Part shown: positions 23,671 through 31,484 of the stretch, piece by piece
Numbering within the stretch: the first letter of the stretch is position 1
How the letters are laid out: each line of letters opens with the position of its first letter
Source: Bdellovibrionales bacterium GWA1_52_35
Lineage (GTDB): Bacteria > Bdellovibrionota > UBA1018
Length of the DNA: 64,000 nucleotides
Reading direction: 5' to 3'
Assembly: GCA_001769805.1 (NCBI GenBank)
Contig: MEPO01000032.1
Coordinates: 1-64,000, forward strand
Position numbers and translations under genes: made by a program
Notes under the pieces: model-generated
Seen by the model: the letters and a program-made list of their open reading frames with translations, nothing else
Database searches by the model: none
What the model was told of the DNA's origin: nothing

Positions 23671-26466
23671 TCATTTAAGTTGTTGTCGCAAGACGTAGGG
23701 GAGAATCCCACCGTTCTTAAAGTACTCCAATTCATTCGGTGTGTCGATTCTTGTAATCACTTCAAATTGCCGTGCCAGACCTTCTGTGGACTTGACCCGA
23801 ACAATAAGCCTTTGACCGGGCTGAAGCTTCTTGAGACCTTCGCTATTGATGATATCGAAGGTTTCTCTACCCGTCAGGGCGAGAGAGTGGGAATCATGCG
23901 CCGGCGAGAATTGCAGGGGTAAGATACCCATTCCAATCAGGTTTGAACGGTGGATCCGTTCGAAGCTTTCGGCGATGATCGCCCGAACGCCAAGCAGCTT
24001 TGGCCCTTTGGCAGCCCAGTCGCGGGACGAACCCGTGCCATATTCCTTACCCGCGACAATGATCAGAGGCACTCGTTCCTGCTTGTACTTCATGGCGGCA
24101 TCGTAAATCGTCATCCGGGTCTCTTGCGGCAGGTGAACCGTCAGTCCTCCTTCGACACCGGGAAGCATGCGGTTTTTGATTCGCACGTTTGCAAAGGTAC
24201 CCCGGACCATGACTTCATGATTGCCCCGGCGTGAGCCATAGGAATTGAAATCCTTCGGAGCAATCCCGAGAGAGGAGAGGTATTGCCCGGCCGGCGTGTT
24301 CTTGCTGAAGGAACCGGCCGGAGAAATATGATCCGTGGTAACGGAATCTCCGAGAAGCGCCAGAACCCGGGCGTTCATGACCTCCTGGACCGGCGAAGCG
24401 GTGCGTTGGATTTCGTCAAAAAAAGGCGGTTCCTTGATGTAGCTTGAAGCCGGATCCCAGGAATAAAGTTTTCCTTCCGGTGCGGCAAGCTTCAGCCAGT
24501 GCTCGTCTCCCTTGAAAACATCAGAGTAACTTTTGCGGAACTGCTCGGCTGAGACATGCTTGCGGATCAACTCAGCAATTTCCCTGTCCTCCGGCCAGAT
24601 GTCTTTCAGGAATACGGGCTCGCCGTTCGCGTCCAGGCCAAGCGGATCGCGCGTGAGGTTGATATTGATATTGCCGCCCAAGGCATAGGCGACGACCAGT
24701 GGCGGAGAAGCCAGGTAATTGGCCCGGACATGAGTATTGATCCTGCCCTCAAAATTCCGGTTCCCCGAGAGCACTGATGCTACCGCGAGATCTCCGTCAA
24801 CGACGGCGTTGCTGATGTGCTCGGGAAGGGCTCCGCTGTTTCCGATGCAGGTCGTGCAACCGTATCCCACAAGATGAAAACGCAAGGCTTCCAGGTACGG
24901 CATCAGGCCGGTGTCCGTCAGATAATCTGTCACGGCTTTAGATCCCGGGGCGAGGCTGGTTTTGACCCACGGTTTTGTCTGTAACCCCATTTTTACTGCA
25001 TTCCGTGCGAGAAGTCCGGCGGCAATCATCACTGCGGGATTGGAAGTATTGGTGCAACTGGTAATCGCCGCAATCACGACTGAGCCATGGACCAGGCTGT
25101 AGCTCAGACCATCAGGTTGGCGGATTGGGATTGTTTCACCGAGAGCTCCCAGGGAGGCGTCCGGATGAACGTTGGCGAGTTCCGGTGCAACCGTGACCGG
25201 GTTTCCGCCTTCAGTAAGCCAGCTGGCCATCGAGTCTTTATCCAGATTACGCAAACCTTCACCGAGGATGTTCACGAGAGCTTTTCGGAAGGAACCTCTG
25301 ACGTCGGAAAGCGCGACCCGGTCCTGGGGACGGGCGGGACCCGCCAGACACGGTTCGACGGTGGCAAGATCCAGTTCCAAAGTATCGCTGTATTCCGGTG
25401 TATTTCCGGCGTCTTTCGCATCAAACCACAAACCTTGAGCTTTGTAATAGGCTTCCACCAGCGGGACGTTGTCGCCCCGGCCGGTCAGACGCAGAAACTC
25501 AGTCGTCATTTCATCCACCGGAAAGAGACCACAGGTGGCGCCATACTCGGGAGCCATGTTACCGATCGTCGCGCGATCCGCAAGAGTGAGGCTGGAAAGG
25601 CCCGGTCCAAAGAACTCCACAAATTTTCCGACCACGCCTTTTTTTCGCAGCATCTGAGTGACCGTGAGCACCAGATCGGTGGCCGTTGTCCCGGGTTGCA
25701 GTCTGCCTATCATGCGGAAGCCGACGACTTGAGGGATCAACATCGAGCACGGCTGTCCGAGCAGGGCGGCTTCGGCTTCAATTCCGCCCACGCCCCAGCC
25801 CAGAATGCCCAGACCGTTGATCATCGTCGTATGAGAGTCCGTTCCAACGAGTGTATCGGGGTAAACCCAATTATCTTTTTTAAAAGCAACCTGACCGAGA
25901 TACTCGAGGTTGACCTGGTGGCAAATACCCGTAGCGGGAGGGACGACGCGGAAATTTTTGAAAGCCTGCTGTCCCCAGCGCAGAAAAACATAGCGCTCGC
26001 GGTTGCGTTCGAATTCAAGCTTGGAATTGTTCCCGAGAGATCCGGCTGTGCCGTATTGATCCACCTGGATCGAGTGATCGATCACCAGGTCCGCCGGCTG
26101 AAGCGGATTGATGCGATCGGGATCGCCTCCCAAGCGTTTCAGAGCCGAGCGCATCGCTGCAAGATCCGCTACGGCTGGAACACCAGTGAAATCCTGAAGC
26201 AGGACGCGAGCGGGCATGAACTGGATTTCGTGCTCGGGTGGGGCTTTGGATTTCCACTGGATCAGGGCTTCGATGTCCCTGGGCCTGATCATGACCCCGT
26301 CCTCATGACGCAAAAGATTTTCCAGCAGAATTCGCAAGGAGTAGGGAAGGTGCTCCACTTTGAGTTTCTGGAGTGAGTGGTACTGATAGGTCTGATTGCC
26401 CACCTTGAGTTCGGAAAGCGTTCCAAAACTGTTGCTCACACTGTTTGATGCTTCTTTTTCAGACAT
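23671..26466 (-). CDS. acnA: Aconitate hydratase A
   Basis: About 931 residues from ATG 26466 (ATG 26472 is an alternative). It interconverts citrate and isocitrate in the TCA cycle. Cluster ligands are visible in ITSCTNTSNP and GYGCTTCIGNSG, the [4Fe-4S] cysteines. DSHTTMINGLG, NMAPEYGATCG and the swivel-domain motifs GTGSSRDWAAKGP and GMGILPLQF are all intact. Length matches AcnA/IRP1-type enzymes, which can act as RNA-binding proteins when the cluster is lost. It is transcribed away from the preceding lipoprotein gene with an 86-base gap. Confidence 0.96.
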   Translation of the reverse strand: MSEKEASNSVSNSFGTLSELKVGNQTYQYHSLQKLKVEHLPYSLRILLENLLRHEDGVMIRPRDIEALIQWKSKAPPEHEIQFMPARVLLQDFTGVPAVADLAAMRSALKRLGGDPDRINPLQPADLVIDHSIQVDQYGTAGSLGNNSKLEFERNRERYVFLRWGQQAFKNFRVVPPATGICHQVNLEYLGQVAFKKDNWVYPDTLVGTDSHTTMINGLGILGWGVGGIEAEAALLGQPCSMLIPQVVGFRMIGRLQPGTTATDLVLTVTQMLRKKGVVGKFVEFFGPGLSSLTLADRATIGNMAPEYGATCGLFPVDEMTTEFLRLTGRGDNVPLVEAYYKAQGLWFDAKDAGNTPEYSDTLELDLATVEPCLAGPARPQDRVALSDVRGSFRKALVNILGEGLRNLDKDSMASWLTEGGNPVTVAPELANVHPDASLGALGETIPIRQPDGLSYSLVHGSVVIAAITSCTNTSNPAVMIAAGLLARNAVKMGLQTKPWVKTSLAPGSKAVTDYLTDTGLMPYLEALRFHLVGYGCTTCIGNSGALPEHISNAVVDGDLAVASVLSGNRNFEGRINTHVRANYLASPPLVVAYALGGNININLTRDPLGLDANGEPVFLKDIWPEDREIAELIRKHVSAEQFRKSYSDVFKGDEHWLKLAAPEGKLYSWDPASSYIKEPPFFDEIQRTASPVQEVMNARVLALLGDSVTTDHISPAGSFSKNTPAGQYLSSLGIAPKDFNSYGSRRGNHEVMVRGTFANVRIKNRMLPGVEGGLTVHLPQETRMTIYDAAMKYKQERVPLIIVAGKEYGTGSSRDWAAKGPKLLGVRAIIAESFERIHRSNLIGMGILPLQFSPAHDSHSLALTGRETFDIINSEGLKKLQPGQRLIVRVKSTEGLARQFEVITRIDTPNELEYFKNGGILPYVLRQQLK

Positions 26467-26552
26467 GCCCATTACCTCGTTCGCGAAAGCCTAACCTAAA
26501 TTCGAAACGAGTGAAAGGCAGTGCAAGGAATTCCGACGAATATCGCACGTGT

Positions 26553-27920
26553 TTAATGCGTTGGATTATCTTCGTCGCCAATCACACCAAAGAGGTTCTC
26601 GCTGTCAATCTGTGCGGCAAGTTCCTGATAACTCGTCTTTGCCTTGCCGGAAGACCACGCGTCAATTGCGCGGAGCAATGCGAGATTCGTGTCATGCATG
26701 ACGTCGAATGCCGTGGCCAGACCATTTGCAAGAATATCCAGATTTTTGGTGCCGCGAGGATCCGCGGAGGTTTGTTTGCGGGCAAAATAGTCCGTATTGA
26801 AATAAGTGTACGAAGTGCAACTATTGAAGAAATAGATCTGATAACGGGAAGGGTCCGGAGTGATTTTAAATTGTTCCGTACTTTCGATATCCGCCAAGTC
26901 CAGGTGCCCGCCCAGTCCGGAATGTCCGTCATAAATCATGACGGAAGCCTGCTCAAGTGCGCTTTTGTACAGGTGATGGAAAGCGGCGCTGTTTTCGTCG
27001 ATTCCCGTCGGACCAAAGAAGAGCCGGATGACCAAGGTTGCTTTTGAGTTCTTCTTGGTCAAAGTTTCAAGGTACGGGAACGGAGAAGGTCTGAAGCCGA
27101 GCATTGCGGTGATTTCAGTCCGGGTGGATACGCGGGAGGTGAACCCCAGGTTGACGAGGCTCTGACGAATGGCTCTGAAGTTCTCTGAGTTCAGGTCGGC
27201 GGACTTCAGAGGGTTCTTGATGCTTGTTTCCTCATCCATGCCAAAGAACACGGCAATTTGAATCGTTCCGTCGCGGCCGGCCAGGCGCTCATAATCCGGG
27301 TAGGTCTTTACCGTATTGCGGATGCGCGTGACTTTTGCATCGATCCGGTCGAAATCCCGACCTTCTTCCAGTTGGCATCCCGGCTGATCGGGATTCCAGA
27401 AGTACCAGAAATCGTCTTCACTGTTGTAATGCTCATCTGTGCAGGGATATTCGAGCTTTCCGCGAACTTTGGTGATGGCCTTCTTGTAAATGGTTTTCGG
27501 GTTTCTCGGAAGAGTGACCGTGTACTGGTTGCCCGCCTGATTACCGACGACCATGGTTCCGGCGTAGTGATAACTGGCGATGAAACCGGCCGATACAGGC
27601 TTTGCCGGCAGGACCTGGATTTTCGTGATGGTATGATTTTCTTTAGGCGCCGCACTAATGACCGCTGCACTCAGTGGTCCAAAGAGGTGAGTCACCTGGG
27701 CTTCAATGGCGTCATGCGCCTGTTTGGGGGTGGGCTTCACTTTTGTTCTGATCTGAACCCGGTAATCGAATTCCACAACTGCTTCACTGTTGCCATGTCC
27801 CGTATAAAGGTTTGTTTTGGTATTCTTCGGGGGCTTTTGAACTTGAGACAACTCAGGAGCGCAGGCGGCTGCAAGGCTTGCGATCAGAATGGCAAGGAGA
27901 GGTGGAAAGTTTTTTTTCAT
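26553..27920 (-). CDS. Lipoprotein with a caspase-like His/Cys pair
   Basis: 455 residues with a lipoprotein signal (LLAILIASLAAAC, Cys20). The N-terminal half holds an unrecognised domain with a Cys/aromatic-rich segment (YPCTDEHYNSEDDFWYFWNP ending in a Cys at 182). The C-terminal half has SVMIYDGHSGLGG with His333 and QIYFFNSCTSY with Cys368. A hydrophobic strand ending in a His-containing Gly loop, then a second hydrophobic strand ending directly in Cys, is the layout of clan CD peptidases (caspases, gingipains, separase). Proteolysis is inferred, not shown. The gene stands alone, divergent from the dikinase gene. Confidence 0.55.
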   Translation of the reverse strand: MKKNFPPLLAILIASLAAACAPELSQVQKPPKNTKTNLYTGHGNSEAVVEFDYRVQIRTKVKPTPKQAHDAIEAQVTHLFGPLSAAVISAAPKENHTITKIQVLPAKPVSAGFIASYHYAGTMVVGNQAGNQYTVTLPRNPKTIYKKAITKVRGKLEYPCTDEHYNSEDDFWYFWNPDQPGCQLEEGRDFDRIDAKVTRIRNTVKTYPDYERLAGRDGTIQIAVFFGMDEETSIKNPLKSADLNSENFRAIRQSLVNLGFTSRVSTRTEITAMLGFRPSPFPYLETLTKKNSKATLVIRLFFGPTGIDENSAAFHHLYKSALEQASVMIYDGHSGLGGHLDLADIESTEQFKITPDPSRYQIYFFNSCTSYTYFNTDYFARKQTSADPRGTKNLDILANGLATAFDVMHDTNLALLRAIDAWSSGKAKTSYQELAAQIDSENLFGVIGDEDNPTH

Positions 27921-28063
27921 AGTTTGCTCCGTTCAAGCTCGCCTTTCGTATCAGAATTGACAATAGGCGTCAACTCAAGCGGGTTCGAGTGTGTTTATAT
28001 AAGTACTTGAATTTAACTAATAATATTGAATTGACGAAGCAGGGTATATCAGGCTATGACGCT

Positions 28064-30085
28064 ATGCAATATATGAATCAAGATGTCGCAATTCCTGCAA
28101 TTCTGAATCAACGCCTGACTTTGGAGGCCTTCTCGCAACTCTCTGGGAATCTGGGGGGCTTTCCTTTCGTGAAGGTGGTGATCGATCGTGGGAAGTCAGC
28201 CAACATTGCCACAGCGGTGAGCGCTTCGGAGCTGACGATTCATTTCCTGAATAACGATCGTTACAAGTTCCATTCTGACTATATCGCCGAACAGATCCTG
28301 GGCATCAGTGCCGAGGAACTCGACCAGAACATCGATGAGTTCAACAAGAGCGTGTATTTGAACCAGGAGCGCCGGTTTTACCTCGGGCTGGTTTCGCTCC
28401 ATACGAAGGAAGACCGCTTCTTCAGTCTCGAAACAGTTGAAATCGACAACATGGATCGCGATATGCTGCGGTTCTTTTTTAAAACGATCAAAAATTTTCT
28501 CGATCTGGACCTTGCGGTGCTTTTCAAGCCCGCCAATCACCTGCAGGAAAACATTCTTTCCACGATGCCCGCAACAGAGATCCCGCGTGTCTATTCTCAC
28601 GAGCTCTTTTCGACTGCCCAGTTCGTGGCCCTGAACCCCGGTGTGGCCCGTGGACGCTTGCGTGCCTTCGCCAATGAAGAGGAATATAAAAAGCAGAAGG
28701 CCACCATCGAATGGCATGATATCGTCGTCATGCACCGGGTGCCCGATGATATTCCCCGGCTCTCCGGCATTATCAATGCCAATCACACGACACCCCTTTC
28801 ACATACGAATGTTCTGGCTTCGGGCTGGCAGATTCCGAACGCGATCCAGATCGGCATCTTTGAGCGGATAGAAAAAGAAAAATTGCAGGACCAGTGGGTC
28901 ATGTATGGCGTCGACCTTAATGAGTCGATGATCTCGCTGAGCAAGATCGAAAAGCCGACCGCAGCCGCCCAGCGCCCCGCGTGGAGTGTGCAGCGGGTGA
29001 AACTCGAGGAGCCGGAAACTGCCAACACCCCGATCGCGGAGCTCAAGGATCTCCGGATGAGTGATCGTTACCGCTATGGAACAAAGGCCGCCAATATCGG
29101 GGAACTCAGATATATTCTTGAAAAAGGTTCCGAGCGGATTCTCGGATTTTACAAAATCAAAAGGCCGCCGCGGCAAAATCTGCTGCCGTATCTGGCCAGT
29201 GCGATCGGCCAGTCGGAGACCGAGGAGCTCGGTTCGATCACCCGCCGCGCCAACGAATACCTGCGGCAGGTGATTCAGATCCCACGTGGTCTGGCGCTGC
29301 CCTTCGCGATCCAGCAAAAATTTTTGGAGTCCTCTCCCCGCATTCAGCAGACGATTGGCAAACTCAAAATGGCACTGGAACTCAATGCCCGCGAGGTCGA
29401 TTCCCTCTGTGTCACGCTTCAGACTCTGATTCGGGGCACCCGGATTCCGGATGCAATCCGTGACGCGATTGACGCGCAGATCGCCAACCACCTGGCCGGA
29501 GTATCGAGCTTCGTGGTGCGCAGTTCCTCGAATGCCGAAGATCTGGACGGCTTCTCGGCGGCAGGAATTTACGAGTCGATCAATCATGTGACGAGTGCCC
29601 AGAATATCTTTGAAAGCGTCAAAGAGGTCTGGGCTTCGCTCGTTTCGCCCCGCTGCGTGCGGCTCAGGCATGAAGTGGGGATTTCAACAGATGATTCCTA
29701 CATGGGAGTCATCATCCAGGAGGAAGTCAAAGCGGCACTCGGCGGGGTGCTGGTCACGTCCAATCCCATGGATCGCCGCGACTTCCGGAATGTCTATATC
29801 AACGTGTCGACGCAGTCAGTGAATCAGGTCGTCAGTGGGGAAGTCCTTCCTTACCAATATCTCTTCAATACGGTGGAAGGGGGCGGGCGCACGCTTTCCA
29901 TCGGAAACGCGCAGCAGGACCTCGGAGCTGAACAGAAAGGGATGCTTCAGAAGCTCGCGCTGGCGGGACGGCTCCTGCAATCCCATTTTTCACCTGATTA
30001 TACCTTCAGCATGCCGATTGATATCGAGTGGCTGGTGAACGAAGAGGGGATTCATATCCTTCAGCTGCGGCCCTACTCGAAGTAA
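28064..30085 (+). CDS. PEP-synthase-family dikinase with glucan-water-dikinase domain order
   Basis: 673 residues from ATG 28064 (GTG 27989 and ATG 28073 are alternatives). Residues 1-180 are unrecognised. Residues about 185-285 form the swivelling phosphohistidine domain, with NANHTTPLSHTNVLASG carrying His247 as the phospho-acceptor candidate. Residues about 330-673 are the ATP-grasp PEP/pyruvate-binding domain: FVVRSSSNAEDLDGFSAAG, MGVIIQEEV and the closing PIDIEWLV...ILQLRPYS. The His domain comes before the ATP-grasp domain, as in glucan water dikinases; PEP synthase and PPDK have the reverse. The substrate is open. The MFS gene follows by three bases. Confidence 0.75.
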   Translation: MQYMNQDVAIPAILNQRLTLEAFSQLSGNLGGFPFVKVVIDRGKSANIATAVSASELTIHFLNNDRYKFHSDYIAEQILGISAEELDQNIDEFNKSVYLNQERRFYLGLVSLHTKEDRFFSLETVEIDNMDRDMLRFFFKTIKNFLDLDLAVLFKPANHLQENILSTMPATEIPRVYSHELFSTAQFVALNPGVARGRLRAFANEEEYKKQKATIEWHDIVVMHRVPDDIPRLSGIINANHTTPLSHTNVLASGWQIPNAIQIGIFERIEKEKLQDQWVMYGVDLNESMISLSKIEKPTAAAQRPAWSVQRVKLEEPETANTPIAELKDLRMSDRYRYGTKAANIGELRYILEKGSERILGFYKIKRPPRQNLLPYLASAIGQSETEELGSITRRANEYLRQVIQIPRGLALPFAIQQKFLESSPRIQQTIGKLKMALELNAREVDSLCVTLQTLIRGTRIPDAIRDAIDAQIANHLAGVSSFVVRSSSNAEDLDGFSAAGIYESINHVTSAQNIFESVKEVWASLVSPRCVRLRHEVGISTDDSYMGVIIQEEVKAALGGVLVTSNPMDRRDFRNVYINVSTQSVNQVVSGEVLPYQYLFNTVEGGGRTLSIGNAQQDLGAEQKGMLQKLALAGRLLQSHFSPDYTFSMPIDIEWLVNEEGIHILQLRPYSK

Positions 30086-30088
30086 GAA

Positions 30089-31354
30089 ATGCGAATGCAG
30101 GAATCTAACGCTGTTCAACCCGGCAAGCGCAGCAAAGCAGAGAAGGTGATCCGGCTTTTTTACGGCTTCCAGTTCTTCTTTGCTCTACTGCTCTGGGTGC
30201 CGATCTTCTATGAATTTGAACATCGGATCGGGCTCAGTGATCCCGAGATTTTCAAAATTCAGAGTTTCTATTATCTGGCATTCTGCCTGCTCGAAATCCC
30301 CACGGGGCTGCTGGCGGATTTTCTGGGACGGCGTACCTGCATGCGTGCCGGTACATTGATCGTCACGGCAGCGAATCTGATCCCAGTATTTTTTCAGTCC
30401 TTCACGGGCTTCATGGTTCACTTCTTCCTCATCGCGCTGGCGCGCTCCCTTGTTTCTGGAGCGGCGAGTGCCTACCTTTATGACACTTTGAAAGAATGCG
30501 ATGCCGTGGAGCTGTACCGCAAGGCGGAGGGTAATGCGCGCGCGCTCGCTTTGGGTGGAAAGGTCCTGCTTTGGGCGGGGGTCGGGGCTCTGATGGAATG
30601 GCAGCTCACACTCCCGTACACCCTCACGGCCCTGGCCACGGCGATCTCTGCCGTTTACGCCTGGCGGATGCCCCGGGAAGCCGTGAAGCAGGAGGCTTTG
30701 GACAATCCCTACGAAAAATTCCGGCAGCTGGGCAGGATTTTCCCTCTTTTGCTGCGTTCTCCGAGAGTGTCCCTGGTCATTGTCCAAGGCGTTGCGATTT
30801 TCGTTCTTTCGCGAGTGGCGCAGGTGGATCTCTTTCAGCCCTATCTCAAGACCCTGGGGTTCACCGCCGCGAGCTTTGGAATCATCATGGGTGCGTTTAC
30901 TCTTTTCGAAGCCTTGGGTGCTTCTCATCCGGACTGGGTTCGCAAGCTACTCGGGCGTTTGTCTCTCGGATCTGATTTGAGCTCCGTCTATGTTCTCACC
31001 CTGTTTCTCTCAGCCTGTCTGGCCTTCATGGCAGTTTCAGGACCTTGGGGTGGCATCTTCTGGCTTTGCCTTCTTTCGCTGGCAACCGGCTTTGCCTACC
31101 CGATTCAGCGCCAGCTCATGAATGATGTCATTCCGGATTCGCGCTATCGCGCGACGTTTCTTTCGTTCGAATCGATCATTGATCGCGCGGGTTCCGCAGT
31201 TTCCGCCGGTTTGATTGGAAGCTTTGTGGCGAGAGGCGAGGTGGGCAGGTTTCTGCTTCTTTCAGCAGGTATCAGTTTCGCGGGAGTGCTCGTGCTCCTT
31301 GGAGTTTCCTGGTTGGGCTTTTTATATTTCGGTTCTGAAAAATCGCGCCGATAA
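30089..31354 (+). CDS. MFS transporter
   Basis: A 421-residue inner-membrane protein with about twelve hydrophobic segments. The loop 2-3 signature is GLLADFLGRRTCMRAG. It lacks extra domains. Only three bases separate it from the dikinase stop, so the two are probably one transcript and might share a substrate, such as a sugar or glucan breakdown product. The family spans drug, sugar and metabolite transport, and the sequence does not narrow this further. A promoter for the next gene lies beyond its stop. Confidence 0.85.
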   Translation: MRMQESNAVQPGKRSKAEKVIRLFYGFQFFFALLLWVPIFYEFEHRIGLSDPEIFKIQSFYYLAFCLLEIPTGLLADFLGRRTCMRAGTLIVTAANLIPVFFQSFTGFMVHFFLIALARSLVSGAASAYLYDTLKECDAVELYRKAEGNARALALGGKVLLWAGVGALMEWQLTLPYTLTALATAISAVYAWRMPREAVKQEALDNPYEKFRQLGRIFPLLLRSPRVSLVIVQGVAIFVLSRVAQVDLFQPYLKTLGFTAASFGIIMGAFTLFEALGASHPDWVRKLLGRLSLGSDLSSVYVLTLFLSACLAFMAVSGPWGGIFWLCLLSLATGFAYPIQRQLMNDVIPDSRYRATFLSFESIIDRAGSAVSAGLIGSFVARGEVGRFLLLSAGISFAGVLVLLGVSWLGFLYFGSEKSRR

Positions 31355-31403
31355 ATTTGACGCCAGGCGGCAAATTAATTGTCGCAAAGTTTTGCCAAAT
31401 ACT

Positions 31404-31430
31404 TTGACAGGACTAACAGTGTCATTTAAA
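31404..31430 (+). promoter_or_regulatory. Candidate promoter of the membrane pyrophosphatase gene
   Basis: A perfect -35 TTGACA at 31404-31409 is followed at 15 bases by TTTAAA (31425-31430); the -10 and spacing are imperfect. It stands 55 bases before the hppA start in an AT-rich gap. The -35 is convincing, the -10 less so. Confidence 0.4.
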
Positions 31431-31484
31431 AAATTAAGATTGATAAACTCTTAATCTTTACCTGGAACTCAAAGGAATAATTCA

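Noticed and set aside
25087-26376. 429-codon open frame on the plus strand
   Set aside because: Antisense to acnA, whose sequence is strongly conserved throughout; no ribosome site or family signature.
26476-26516. Imperfect CTCGTT/AACGAG inverted repeat upstream of acnA
   Set aside because: The arms are bulged and the loop is long, and there is no T tract; not enough for an operator or terminator call.
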